NCBI GenBank assembly: GCA_905183005.1 | Contig: CAJJDO010000004.1 | Location: 131,764 to 195,763 of the forward strand | DNA length: 64,000 nt | Origin: Paramecium pentaurelia | Taxonomy: Eukaryota; Ciliophora; Oligohymenophorea; Peniculida; Parameciidae | Direction of reading: 5' to 3' | Shown: in pieces, positions 1 to 11,541 of the stretch | Numbering within the stretch: position 1 is the first letter of the stretch | How the letters are laid out: every line of letters begins with the position of its first letter | Notes under the pieces: model-generated | What the model was told of the DNA's origin: nothing | The model's database searches: none | The model's input: the letters and a program-made list of their open reading frames with translations, nothing else | Position numbers and translations under genes: made by a program

Positions 1-757
1 CTAATTAACATATCCCATCGTTTATCATCAAAATACTATTAGTAGGTAGAAGGTATACTCTTTTCTTTTATAAATATTAAACATCCCATAGCTTTTAAAA
101 TGCTCTCTTCATTCATATGAATTTGGTAGTCTCTTATATAATTCAAAGCCAGATTTACATCTTGTTTCAAATATTCAATATACTATTAAAACACTAAATC
201 GTTTTAAAATGCGCTATTGAATTTTTTGTATTTACTAGAATTTTGTGAGCACCATTTATAAGCAAACTTGATAGATTTACTTTTCAAATCTTAAATTATT
301 GTATTAGCCTCTATAATAATTTCTTATTCAAAAGATGTTAGGTTCTTTTATAATATTTTTAATAATACATCGATTTAGTAAGATTGAATTAATTTTTATG
401 CAGTTTTGAAGTAACCTTCTCTTAATAAATTATCAACAAGTGATCTCTATAATTTTATTTCATTTCCACATTATTCACATTTTAATCTTTAAAGATAAGA
501 TTCTAAATATTTTTTTTCATGTTCTTAATTTTCCTATAAAGCCTTCTAAATCGCCCTTATTTTCTCTATTACCTAATCAGCCTTCCCTTATGTATTAATA
601 TGAGAAATTTCACTTAAGGTGATTGTAAGATCATGTTCTAATTATTTTCTTTTACTCTTAAATTCTAAAATCTAAGGTTATACATACATTTAACAATAAC
701 TTCGAAAGGTAACCTAATGTAAGAGTAATCAATTGATTATTCAATCGCCAATGCCAT
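1..757 (-). CDS. MAEA: MAEA/GID9-like subunit of the CTLH (GID) ubiquitin ligase, partial
   Basis: The reading runs off the left edge, so the C-terminal part, including any RING-like domain, is missing. The start ATG is at 757 and one 23-nt intron splits the N-terminus. In order I see a coiled-coil N-terminus, a LisH-like segment (SLVDNLLREGYFKTAQKL), the family hallmark KWCSQNSSKYKK, and a CTLH/CRA region with LKAMGCLIF and DDKRWDMLI. These match the order and spacing of MAEA/Fyv10 rather than RMND5. In other eukaryotes this protein pairs with an RMND5 subunit to form the catalytic core of the GID/CTLH E3 ligase. Splicing out 23 nt restores the exact spacing of the N-terminal PFE..ILEF motif. 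A short CxxC insertion before the LisH segment (LKCEQCGNEI) is unusual. Confidence 0.85.
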
Positions 758-1068
758 TTTATAGTTTATTTAAATAACAATAAGAATATGAGACAAATTT
801 ATTCATCTTGATTTATAATCATATTATATAAAAAATATACCAAATATCATTCTTTTTACATATACTAATTCGATCGTGTTTTCTAATTTTATCTAATGAT
901 ATATTTTGCTTTTCAATAATACTAAAGACTTTTAAAAAAAGTAATAACCAATTTCAGAAAAAAATTAAAAAAAAAAGCAAAAATAAATATGAAAAAGTAA
1001 CACTGATTAAATTTCATGGTGCTTGTGATATCAAATTTATTTTTGTTCATTCTAAATTATTTTCTAAT
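758..1068. other. Intergenic, no gene seen
   Basis: AT-rich spacer between the start of the MAEA-like gene and a doubtful small reading frame. It holds A-runs near 950-980 but no conserved protein segment on either strand. Confidence 0.5.
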
Positions 1069-1332
1069 TCAATGAAATTTTCCATTATTCATATCACTTA
1101 TTAACTCATTAGATTAAAATTACATTTTATAGTAACCATGTTTCTAGTTTTCTTGTTTATTTGTAAATGTACTAATAACAAACAACTTAGAATCAATGTT
1201 GAGAATATGGTAGTAATTAATATTTTTTATACTATTTGATAAGGCTTTCAAATAATAAAATTTCAGAACGAAATGATTCGAATATCTATCTGATAATTTC
1301 AACTGCAAAATCTTAATTAATTCGTAAGCCAT
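1069..1332 (-). CDS. Small hypothetical protein, doubtful
   Basis: ATG at 1332 to TGA at 1069, 87 codons without an intron. The frame stays open upstream of the ATG for at least 20 codons, so the true start may lie further out. The product is rich in Leu, Ile, Lys, Tyr and Asn, with no motif I recognise. TGA is rare in DNA this AT-rich, so an open frame of this length can occur by chance. It could be real, a remnant or noise. Confidence 0.25.
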
Positions 1333-1683
1333 AAAGCATAGTCCATCAAGATCAACAATTTAAAATTATCAATCCAATTAAAGAGATACGTTAAAAAAAA
1401 ACGCATTAATTTATTGAAATTATTGAATTTATGCACTTCTTTTTTAATTTAATTTATATAATAAACAACTAAAAAATAGGGAAAGTATTTCAATGATATT
1501 AATTGATAAATTGAAACCTAAATTTGTAAAGGTCATATTAAGCTTCAATTAAAATCAAAATTAGAACCGTCACTTTGATTCTAATGGAATATCTTAAACA
1601 AAATTGTGAATGAGAAATAGTAGGAATAATTTTTTCAGTCTTTGATATATTATTTTTGTAAATAATTAATTTAATATAATAAC
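1333..1683. other. Intergenic, no gene seen
   Basis: AT-rich stretch upstream of the ankyrin gene. The minus-strand frame of the preceding small reading frame continues into it but shows nothing conserved. Confidence 0.45.
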
Positions 1684-2064
1684 ATGGGATAAGAATAATC
1701 TGTAAAATATTTAGTAATAATATTAGAATTTGCCCTCGAATAACTTGGTTGTTTAATTACATATGCAGAATTATGAAAAATTGACAAAATTGATAGAATA
1801 GAAATTATCTGATTAAACATTTACAATTGATAAAAGAATAAATCAAGTATGAAATAATGGATCTTTTAATTAGATGGATGATACTCTTCTCCACTATGCA
1901 GCTTTTAAAAGAGACAAAAAATTAGTATAATATTTACTATCAAAAGGTGCTTCACCTAATTGCAAAAATTCGGTAAGTAGATATATTTGATTTATAAGAG
2001 GAATCTAACTCCTGGAGATGTAACAGATGATCAAGAAATAAAATTAATGCTAGAAAGTAAATGA
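1684..2064 (+). CDS. Small ankyrin-repeat protein with myristoylation-type N-terminus
   Basis: About 100 residues after removal of three introns (1702-1726, 1847-1873 and 1973-1998; 25, 27 and 26 nt). Unspliced, the frame meets TGA early, so the introns are required. The C-terminal half carries one clear ankyrin unit (DDTLLHYAAFKRDKKLVQYL, then a GASPNCKN turn) and part of a second. Ankyrin units bind proteins; the partner is not predictable. The protein starts MGQEQSN, which fits the M-G-x-x-x-S/T N-myristoylation consensus, so membrane attachment is plausible but inferred. One to two repeats is fewer than most stable ankyrin proteins have. Confidence 0.75.
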
Positions 2065-2134
2065 GAATTTAATGAATCACACAATAATAATATATATAAT
2101 CAATCAAATTATAAAATAATTATTAATAATTAAT

Positions 2135-2659
2135 ATGAGCGCTAAAAAGAATACAAATCAATTTGAGCAGGATTCAGAAGAGGAATAAATTCAAAAGAAA
2201 ATTAAGAAAAATGAAGAGTAGAAGAAAAGTGATGAATAAAATGATGAGGAATTTGAAGTTGACTCAGAATTACAAGAAGACGAAGAAATTGAAGATGATG
2301 GTAATTAAAACTAAAATATTATAGGTATCTAAACCTCTTCTCATTCCAGTATAGATATATAGGCTTATTTATAACAAAGAGATTAAATTCCTGATGAAGA
2401 TGATGATGATGATGATAATTAACAGAAACAAAAGAAATAAACTTAACAAAAATAATAATAACAAAAAGTGTCTAAGAAATAGTAAGATGATGATGAAAAT
2501 GATGATGATGAAGATGATGATGATGATATTGAAGATGAGGATGAAGATGATTAAGAATAAGTAGATGATGATGATGAAGATGATGATGAAAATGATCAAC
2601 CACCTTAAAAGAAATAAAAAGTTTAACAATAATAATAACCATAAAAAAAATAAAGATGA
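2135..2659 (+). CDS. Highly acidic Asp/Glu/Gln-rich protein
   Basis: 166 residues with one 24-nt intron (2301-2324). The first half alternates Lys and Glu; the second half is mostly Asp and Glu blocks separated by Gln/Lys runs encoded by TAA and TAG. There is no globular domain. Such acidic proteins are often histone- or RNA-binding chaperones in the nucleus, but nothing here proves this. The long hydrophobic reading frame on the opposite strand over 2369-2629 is only the complement of the Asp/Glu codons. Confidence 0.7.
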
Positions 2660-2769
2660 TTTTTTATTAAGTTTATTTATTTATGCATGCTATTATTTAT
2701 CATTTTTTTACTTTTGATATTAGATTTTTGTAAATTCTATAAAATTACTTTGATATTTGTTGTTAATAA

Positions 2770-3544
2770 TCATTCATATTAATTCAATAACTATTATTAG
2801 ATAGCATAGTGTTTAATGTTCTATTATTCATCTGCCTCTCTTAGTCTCTATTAATAATTTTATCGCAAATGATTAGGTACTATTTGATCAACTCCTCCCC
2901 TTTATTCACCAGTTAATATATTAAAACATGTATTTCCTCGAGTATCTAAATTATGAGCCCTTACAAATTATCTCACTTTGGCTTTATCATCAAATTATCT
3001 CAATTAATTGCCTTATTCACTGTTATCATATTTTAAAGTAATTGGATTATAAGCAAGCCTAACCAAAACAATTAATTCCTGATTTACCCGTTTGAATTCC
3101 TTTTCCCTTAAGTTAATTATTGTGTATGACTCATTAGTTTTACTTAATCTTTGGTTTCCACTTTTTCTTAATAATCCCATTTTCTTGTTTCTCTATCCAA
3201 TCCGTCCAATCTCTTTCTTTCTATTATCTTTTCTCTTTGCCAAACTTCATGTTCTCTTTGCTTTTTGTCTGCTACTGCAAAATCTTTATCAAATCTTTCA
3301 TTTTCTAGAATTACTCTATTCATACCTGGAACATACAAAGTGGACTAAGGAGGTGCCTAATGAATCAATGTTCCAACTCCTAATCCCCTAGCCTCAAATC
3401 CAACTGTTTTACTATTATAGATTTAAATTACCTCTCAAATCGATCCTACTCTTCTCTATTCTATCTTTATCTCTTAATGCTTCCTATATATTAATTAAAT
3501 TTAAATACTCTTTCTTGTCTTGTCCTAGGTTATATGTTAATCAT
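2770..3544 (-). CDS. Conserved hypothetical protein, possibly ciliary
   Basis: About 230 residues with start ATG at 3544. The best model has three introns of 25, 28 and 29 nt; an alternative with one 20-nt intron near the N-terminus is also in frame. The protein is Arg/Glu/Gln-rich and helical, with conserved-looking stretches VGFEARGLGVGTLIHQAPPQ and, near the end, VRAHNLDTRGNTCFNILTGE. The latter resembles a motif I associate with flagellar proteins of protists, but I cannot name the family. It is divergently placed against the MORN gene starting at 3574, with only 29 bp between the two start codons. Confidence 0.65.
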
Positions 3545-3573
3545 TAATATAATAAAATAATTAACGAATTCTT

Positions 3574-4618
3574 ATGGGAGGATCTTGCTGTAAAGATGAA
3601 AATTTAGAAACTAACAAAGAAATTAGAAATGTCCCTAATAAACCAATATTCTCACATGCTGAAAACCTACCACCTAGAAGCTAATAAACCAAATAAAATC
3701 AAGAAATCAGAACCCAACTTTTGTAACCAACAATCCCAATTCAAAATCAATAACTTCAAATTCCTGTCATACATAATGGATTAGTGAAAGAAATGCTTAC
3801 TAAATTAGGAGAATATTAAATTCCTTAATCAATTACAAATGAAGGATTAGATGTTACACCTCCAATTTAATTTGATGATGGTTCAATCTACGTTGGAGGC
3901 ATAAAAAATGATCTCTTTCAAGGATATGGAGAAATCTATTGGGATGATGGGACTCATTATTGGGGCTAATTTAATAAAGGAACCAAATCTGGACATGGTA
4001 GATTGATATACCCTGATGGAGATGCATATGTATAAAAACTAAACTTAATAAGGAAGGTGAGTGGTTGGATGACAGATAACATGGAAAAGGAAAATATTGG
4101 TATTCAGATGGAGGTATTTATGATGGAAGGTTCTTAAATGATTTAAAAGTACATTTTATTAAGCTTATTACTATTAGCATGGTTTTGGTAAAGAAATTTT
4201 GGCTAATGGAGAAACATACGAAGGAGATTTCAATAATGGGAAAAGGCATGGAAAAGGGAAATTGATAATGGCTGATGTTATCTTTGAAGGTTTATTTGAA
4301 AATGGATAAATGGTCGATGGAGAATATAAATGGAATGATGGAAGAAGATATAAGGGCTAAATATAATTCAATAAAATACATGGCCATGGAGAATTTTGGT
4401 TTCCTGATGGAAGATATTACAAAGGTATATTAATTCAAATAATTTTAGGCTATTGGGTTGAAGATTAAAAAGAAGGATAAGGAGAATTTCATTATTCTGA
4501 TGGATCAATTTATGTTGGGGAATGGAAAAAAAATAAATAAAATGGATATGGGAAATTCACTAATAAAAATGGAGAGGTAATCAATGGTTAATGGGTTGAT
4601 GGTTCTATGGTAAAGTGA
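3574..4618 (+). CDS. MORN-repeat protein with dual-acylation N-terminus (paralogue 1)
   Basis: 322 residues after removal of introns at 4030-4052, 4149-4177 and 4425-4448. About ten MORN repeats run from residue 95 to the end (units such as YEGDFNNGKRHGKGK). MORN repeats form an elongated sheet that often binds lipids or scaffolds junctions between membrane and cytoskeleton. The protein begins MGGSCCK: Gly2 with Cys5 and Cys6, the classic myristoylation plus palmitoylation signal, so attachment to the plasma or alveolar membrane is likely. The first 90 residues are Gln/Asn/Pro-rich linker. A second gene at 18143 has the same architecture. Confidence 0.9.
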
Positions 4619-4755
4619 GACATTAAATGTTTTATTATATTAACTTAATTTTTATTGAAAATGTATTTATTATTATTATTTATTTATTGATTTTCTAAAC
4701 TTATACACAGAATAATTATATAATAAGTTTAATTTGTATTATCTAAAATGTAGAT

Positions 4756-6548
4756 TCAATATCTTCTCTTAGGTGTATCATAAATTCTACTTTAAACAAA
4801 ATTTATTTCATCTTCTATGGCTCTTTCTCTCTCCTTTCTTTCAATTTCAGCCTCTAATTCCAATCTTTTTATTCTCTCCTAACTCCTTTATCTTTCATAT
4901 TCTAAATCTCTTTCTATTTTCTCTAATTATCTACTTCTTTCTAAGTTTCGATGCTAATTCTCTAATTGCTAAATTCTTAATTCAGATTCTCTAAGCTATT
5001 CTATTTTTTCTCTACTTAATTTCATCTCTTGCATTGTTTTTTCCTACTCTCTGCTCTTTCTCAATGCCTCTATCTAGTCTATTCTCTCTCTACTCTTTTT
5101 TAATTCTTAAAGTCTTTCTTGACTTCTTTTTAAATCCATCTCTTATCTTTCTTTTTTTTACAATTCTAACACCTCTTAGTAGGTTTTTAATTCCTCCATT
5201 CTTTTTCTTTACTTTTAAAGCTCTTCAATCCTCTCTCTAGAATTTTTAAGCTATTCCATTTTCTCTTAATTTTTTCTTTCGTATTCAAGTTGTTATAGCT
5301 TTTCTCTACTCTTTCTTAAGTCTTCTAATCGTTCTCTACTTTTCTTTAATTCTTCAATTTAAGCCTGTCTTTCTCTGCTTTTTTTTAATTCTTCTAATTC
5401 TTCCATTTATTATCTACTTTTCCTTAACTCTTCCAATTAATTTAATCTCTCTCTACTTTTTTTTAAATCCTCTAATCTTTCTCTACTTTTTTTTAAATCT
5501 TATAAATTATCTCTACTATTTTTTAGATCTTCATATTTTTCTCTACTTTTTTTGAGTTCTTCCAATCTTTCACGACTCTATCTTAACTCCTCTAATTGTT
5601 CAATTTTTTCTCTACTTTTTTTTAGATCTTCTAATTATTCTAAATATTCTCTGCTTTTTTTGAGTTCTTCAATTCTTTCTTTACTTCTTATGAGAGCATT
5701 TAATTCTTCTTTCTCTTTTTCCAATTAAATTATTCTTTCTCTACTGTTTCTTAATTCATCTATAAATTATCTTTCTTATTTAAAATAATCTGGTGTAAAA
5801 GTTATTGCTTCTAATAATTCAGAATAATTGATCTTTCCATCTGCATCTTTATCTACAACTCTAAAAAAAGCAAGTAAATCATCAAATGACAATCTAACTC
5901 CATTATATTTCAAGAAATCTGAAAGTCTAAATTATATATAAAATTATCTCACGTTTCAATTGTAATATATCCTAAAAATGTTTGATCAATACATCTAAAT
6001 GCATCAAGAGATGTAAAATCTGCGCTTCCAGTCAAAATTTCTTATGCTGTTGCAATTGAACTAATCTCAAAAAGACAATAATTACTTATAATTTTAAATT
6101 TCTTAATAAAAGACTTTAGAAAGTCCCCATTCAACTTCAGTAGGTAATAACATGTTAATTTCTAATGCATATGAATCCCTTAGAGATGCAATTTACCTAA
6201 GTCTTGAGTCTTCTTTAGGTAGTATTGACTTAACAAAACTAGACTCATAGAAATATTGCTTTACTCTGGATATGTAATTCTACCATCTCTATTTTAATCT
6301 AATTTCTAAAATAAATAATCTGCTTAGGCTTTAGATGCATTTATTTTATTGTCCATTAAAAAATCAACCAAATCCGAAGTAGTTAATTCTCCAGTTCTCA
6401 ATTAATCTAATCTTTTGAAAGCAGTGTAAGGCTCAAACATTTTTTGTTCAGCCAATACTTATCTGAATATTTCTGTCTTCTTTTCCCCTTCAGCAATTAT
6501 AGTAATTAAATTAGCTAATCGTAATTATGTTTTTTAAGAGAGGTACAT
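4756..6548 (-). CDS. EF-hand protein with long hendecad-like coiled coil
   Basis: 571 residues and three introns of 25-26 nt. The N-terminal third has EF-hand units: a loop DQNRDGRITYP and a clear one DKDADGKINYSE, plus degenerate helices between them. From about residue 280 onward the chain is almost pure charged coiled coil, with LKKSRE-type motifs returning every 11-18 residues. This predicts a calcium-responsive rod, as in cytoskeletal or basal-body proteins. The exact partner is unknown. The intron over the end of the first EF loop could also be read as exon with one missing base, which would give a more classical helix; I prefer the intron because GT..AG and the frame both fit. Confidence 0.85.
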
Positions 6549-6614
6549 GATCAAATAAATTTTATTAAGCTTAAATAAAAATTAATAGCATTATTGTTAT
6601 TTTGGTGAAATATA

Positions 6615-7007
6615 TCAATTAATTAATTAATTAATGAAATTCATCAAATATTCATTTTCCATTGCTGCCAAGTATCGTTCTTTATCATTAACTTATTTTT
6701 CTATTTAAGATTTTTAATTGTGAAGATCATCCTTAACTATTATATGTATTTTATAAGACTTGTAATTTAAATTTATTATTCAAATTTACTTTAATAATTC
6801 TTGAGAAAGCTTTACTCTGATGGAAAGTGCAATTTATAATGCAAATGAACAATGTTTCACAGTAGGTTTCCAATAAATGGTTATTTTAGAGCCTTCAATA
6901 TTAATAAATTCTTTTTAGATAACATCTAATTATCCTAATGTTTGAGGTATTTCTGGATCTCTAATATTATAAATAATATAATAGATGTCATCAATAATAT
7001 TTTGCAT
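6615..7007 (-). CDS. CIAO2B: CIAO2/MIP18 (FAM96) family cytosolic Fe-S assembly protein
   Basis: The N-terminal exon contains NIRDPEIPQTLGQL, VKHCSFALQIALSIRVKL and, after the intron, YKIHIIV and NDKERYLAAMEN. All align with the MIP18 family, which in other eukaryotes acts with CIAO1 and MMS19 to pass Fe-S clusters to nuclear and cytosolic enzymes. The conserved HCS segment, with the Cys implicated in cluster transfer, is intact. The oddity is the intron: the only convincing GT..AG pair is 31 nt and leaves the second exon one base out of frame, while reading through meets TGA. The sequence therefore has a one-base error or real frameshift near 6790, or splicing is unusual. The end at 6615 assumes the conserved frame. 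Confidence 0.75.
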
Positions 7008-7107
7008 TATTTAATTATTTATAATACCGTTAATAATTTGATTATGAAATCTCAACCATTGTAGTAAATTAACTTAAATACCAAGCACCAAAAAAAGAAG
7101 AGTATTA

Positions 7108-8276
7108 ATGGAAGAAATATATATGAAATTGGGGGTAAATATAATTTTAATTAAAGGAACACAATTTGTTGTCGATGAGCGCTATGAATGTCATAAACAA
7201 ATAGGGCATGGTGCCTATGGAGTTGTATGTTCAGGTGTTGATTTAGTTAAAAATAAAAAGGTTGCGATTAAAAAAGTATTAAAACTTCAATTATAAGATT
7301 TAAAATGCATTCGAAGATCTCATAGATGCAAAACGAATTGTGAGAGAAATTAAGCTACTTTAATTTTTTTAACATGAAAATGTTATCAGCTTAGTTGATA
7401 TTTTAAAACCTGAATCAAGAACTGGATATAATGATATTTACATAATAACTGAACTGATGGAAACTGATTTACATAGAGTAATCTATTCTAGATAAGAATT
7501 AACTGATGAACATATTCAATATTTTATGTATCAAACACTTAGAGGATTACTCTATATCCATTCAGCAAATGTAATGCATAGAGATTTGAAACCAAGCAAT
7601 ATTTTAGTCAACAAAAATTGTGATTTGAAAATATGCGATTTAGGATTAGCTAGAGGTTTTGAAATTGAAGATGAAAATAAAACAGAGTAATCATCTATTA
7701 TATATTTATTAGATATGTAGTTACAAGATGGTATAGAGCACCAGAAGTAATTCTTTAAGCCTCAGAATATACTAAAGCAATAGATATATGGAGTGTTGGA
7801 TGCATTTTTGCAGAGCTTCTAGGGCGTACACCTCTATTTCCAGGAAAGGACTATTTAGAATAAATTTAGAGAATTATTGCTGTTTTAGGAACACCTTCAA
7901 ATGATGAAATGAAATATATTACTAATGAAGGTGCAATCAAATATATTAAGTAATTCATTATTTGATTTTTAGATCTTTGCCTAAAAGAACTAAATAAAAT
8001 TTCAGTACTTTATTTTAAAAAGTTAATCCAACATGTTTAGATCTTTTATCTAAGATGTTAACCTTTAGTCCTTTTTAAAGATATACTGTTGAATAATGCT
8101 TGAATCATCCATATTTTGATGGATTGCATTCTAAAGATGATGAACCTCTTTGTGATTCTGTTTTTGATTGGACTTGGGATAAAATGGAATTAAAAAAGGA
8201 AATATTATAATCAGCTGTATATGATGAAGCAACTTAATGGTAATAAAAGCACAAAATAAATTCAAAAAAGTTTTGA
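7108..8276 (+). CDS. ERK-type MAP kinase with TEY activation loop
   Basis: 365 residues with introns at 7276-7297, 7687-7712 and 7950-7972. Kinase landmarks in order: GHGAYGVV glycine loop, VAIKKV catalytic Lys, HRDLKPSN catalytic loop, CDLGLARG metal-binding motif, and TEYVVTRWYRAPE activation segment. The TEY pair is created exactly at the second splice junction and is the dual phosphorylation site of ERK-type kinases. The metal-binding motif is DLG rather than DFG, a conservative change. The DEPLCD sequence near the C-terminus resembles the docking region of ERKs. The N-terminal 22 residues before VDERYE show no known motif. It is expected to act downstream of a MAPK kinase in cytoplasm and nucleus. 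Confidence 0.93.
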
Positions 8277-8490
8277 CCATTAAAATAATACATCACTTTT
8301 TGTAAGCATTAATATTAAATAAATTTCATTTTTGAACATAATCATTTGCAAAAGAATCCAATAATATAAAATAATTGCATAATAAATTTATAGAGATTTA
8401 CATTTTTCTTAGTTAGTTATAAAAAAATCTAATAAATTTTTTTTCAAAATATATTGCTTATCAATATAATTATTAAAATATAGAAAATTA

Positions 8491-10339
8491 ATGTCATCCA
8501 AAAGTTATGATCGATAAAAAATATTGAATATAGAAGCAAATGTTGGTTTGACAAAAGAGTAGTATGAAAAAAAATATTTATTTCATCGATTAAAGGAGAG
8601 ATTTTTACATAGCTCTGATTTATCATTAGAGACAATCACTCCAGAAGGACATGAAAATATATATATTCCTATGGATATTCAAACTCCTACTTAGGCAGAT
8701 GGTCTAAGTTATGAAGATGAATAAGCCTTAAGAATGCATGGAGCTCAAATATGTTTTCAGGCCTGCAATCATTTAAAATTGCCTCTAACTACAGCCATTA
8801 CAAGTTTAGTAATTTATCACAGATTCTTTGCAAAGTAAATAATGATTTTAAGAATTAGGAATTCTTTTGTTGATTATGATTATCGTGAAATTTCAATGGC
8901 TTCTATATATTTAGCAGGCAAAGTAGAAGAAACAGTGCTAAAAACTTGGTATATTGCTAGTACTTTTAGCTCTGTATTTTAGAAATAAAAATAAACACCG
9001 TTGTAAGAATGATAAAGATATTAAATAGGGATATTATAATTAAATAGGAAAAATTAATACTGAGAGAACTTGGGTTTGAATTATTTAGAGTTTCAGATCA
9101 TCCGCACAAGTTCATAGAATCATTTTATCATTTTATTAAGGTCGATAAGCAGGTAGCTCAAAAGGCATGGTGTTACTTGAACGATTCATACATGACTGAT
9201 TTATGTGTACATTTTCCACCTTAAGTAATTGCAGCAGGAGCTTTGTATTTAGCTTTGAGAATCTGTAATCATCCTATGCCTACTTAACCATGGTGGATTC
9301 TATTAGAAGCTACTTTAGATTAGATTGAGTAAGTGGCTGCAACAATATATAATATTTATGAATTTGAAAAGATTGATTTTAGATAAGCCAAAAGAATATT
9401 AGCAAAAGCCAATAGAGTAGCTTATGTAATTTAACATAGTGAAATTTATGGTATTCCAGAGAAAATTGAAAAGCCATTAGAAACTATTAAATAAATCTCT
9501 TAATAATAAGAATAATAAAATAATAAGGTAGAATAATAAAAATCACCAGTTGATAAGAAAAGTATGAAAAAAAAAAGTAGGTCTAATGAAAAAAAAAGTA
9601 AGGATAAAAAGAATAAATCTGAGAAAAAGAAAAAGAAAGATAAAGATAAAAAGAAAGAAAAAAAAGATAAAAAAAAGAAGTAACTATATAATTACTATAT
9701 TATTAGAAGTAGATCTAGAAGTAAATCTAATGAAAAAAAATAATCAAAGAAGGATAAAAAGAAAAATAAAAGTAAAAAAGAATAAGATGGATAAGAAAAG
9801 TATAAAAATAAGGATTCTGAGATAGTTATCTAATAGGATATAAATTAAATTGAAACAAAAATGGATATTGAGACACCAAATGATTGCAATAACAATATAA
9901 AAAGCAACAATAATAATATCTAGTAATCAAGCACAGGTAACGAATAAAAAAAGGATGACTAATTGTGCCAAATACCTATTGTTGAATAGACAAATAAAGA
10001 ACCAAATCCTTAAGCATAACATGTTATTAATGACGTTTAGTAGCCACAATAATTGCATGATGAAAAAGAATAATTGAAAGTGTAATTGCCTTTATAGAGT
10101 AAATAGGATTTGATTGCTTCAATAAAAGCAATTCTAAAAACTTAATAATTATAGAAGGAGAAAGAAAAAGATTAAGATAAAGAGAAAGATTAAGATTAAG
10201 ATTAAGATTAAGATTAAAATGTAGAATAGTCTCCAGATGAATAAGATTCAGAAGAAGATGAACAATTAAAAGCACTTAAATTAAAAAGTAACTATAAATT
10301 AATTTTTTAGTGTTAGCAAAAAAAAGAAATGATTTATGA
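8491..10339 (+). CDS. Cyclin L-like protein with long charged tail
   Basis: 584 residues with introns of 24, 21, 26 and 23 nt (first at 8835-8858, last at 10288-10310). The paired cyclin box covers roughly residues 55-285: the lead-in TPTQADGLSYEDEQALR, FFAKNSFVDYDYREISMAS, LAGKVEET and later PWWILLEAT match the cyclin L/K/T group, closest to cyclin L. Cyclin L partners CDK11-like kinases and links transcription to splicing. After the cyclin fold the protein becomes Lys/Ser/Glu-rich and then Gln/Asn-rich, in place of the RS tail of animal cyclin L. A tandem GATTAA hexamer encodes a Gln-Asp run at 10188-10217. The 24-nt first intron is a multiple of three without an in-frame TGA; its removal gives the better cyclin fold. 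Confidence 0.88.
10188..10217 (+). repeat. Tandem hexamer (GATTAA)5 in coding sequence
   Basis: Five perfect copies of a hexamer inside the cyclin L tail, encoding alternating Asp and Gln. In-frame hexamers of this type change length easily by slippage without breaking the protein. Confidence 0.9.
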
Positions 10340-10551
10340 GCTCTGTAATATAAATTCAAAGAATATATATATTTAACTTATCTTTATTCTAAATTATTTT
10401 TATTATCATTATTATGTAAATCATCTTCCATCTTATTGATTTGAATGGTATTTATTAATATAAAATATATATTCATTTTATTTCAAAATACTTTATAATC
10501 CATCAAATATTATAAGTAATTACAATAAGGCTGAATAATTTGATAGTTAAA

Positions 10552-10944
10552 ATGAAAGACCAATAAAAAAATTAAGCATCAGGATTCGATTATCTATATA
10601 TAACTGAGGAGATATCAAAATATCATATATCATCATTTCGTTAAGTTCCAATCATTAAACCTAAGAAAATATCTGATAATCCTTTTTATGCTTTAACAAT
10701 GCATAAAAGGAAAACAACTCCTAAAATAATTTAAAGAGTTGAATAAAATGAATAAATTACAAAAGCATTTCCAAAAAGAGAATATAGACATAAAATGAGA
10801 TCCAGAACAATTACAGATAACTCAAGTGTTGAATTACCTAAAATTGTAGAGAAAAAATGGGAACCAAAGAAAGCACATATGTATTATAATTTGAATTATT
10901 TGATATAATAAACAAAGAGAGGTTTGAAAACAATTCATTATTGA
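10552..10944 (+). CDS. Small basic hypothetical protein
   Basis: 130 residues, no intron, ATG to TGA. The chain is Lys/Arg/Gln-rich with scattered aromatic and proline residues (for example SDNPFYALTMHKRK and KKWEPKKAHMYY). Its balanced composition, unlike flanking AT-rich DNA, argues that it is coding. I recognise no domain. Confidence 0.6.
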
Positions 10945-11541
10945 TTTTTTAAGAAAAAATTATTGATAAATTAAATAAAATTGAACTGTTAAACTCTTAT
11001 TTATTATTGTTATTCGATTCAAGAAAAATAAAATCTATAGGAAAATCTAAAATAATATCAAATCCCTAATTATCCCTTAATTTGAATTAGATCCATATTT
11101 AATTCTTAAATTCATTATTTTAAAAACTAAAATTATAATACTTCCAAAATTTAATTTTATAATCCTTACCTATTTAATGTATGAAATATAAATCCATATT
11201 ATTAAATTATAATAACTGTTTATACAAAATCCACTTACTATTCTTATATAAATGGATTAATATTAATATAAGTTACAACATATATATATTATAAAGTATT
11301 GTTTAACATCTTCAGATTTAAATTTATTTTTATTATTAATTAATAATCTTACATCTTTAATTTCTATTGACATAAATAAATAATTATTATTTATGAATAT
11401 ATATTTTGTTTTTATTCTTGAAATTAATAGTTTATTAGATTGTAAAATGATACATTTCATATCAAAAACTATTTAAAAAAATTACTAAATTTTTTACTTT
11501 GTTCTAATGTAAATTAATGTAATTATATTAATATATATTAA
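10945..11541. other. Intergenic, no gene seen
   Basis: About 600 bp of very AT-rich sequence between two convergent genes. Reading frames here yield only Ile/Asn/Leu/Lys/Tyr-rich peptides without conserved features. Confidence 0.5.

Noticed and set aside
2369..2629. Minus-strand frame with poly-Ile/Leu, looking like a membrane protein
   Set aside because: It is the complement of Asp/Glu codons in the acidic protein gene on the plus strand.
3092..5240. Several plus-strand Phe/Leu/Ser-rich frames
   Set aside because: Each lies antisense to Lys/Glu/Arg-rich coiled-coil exons, which are the stronger coding signal.
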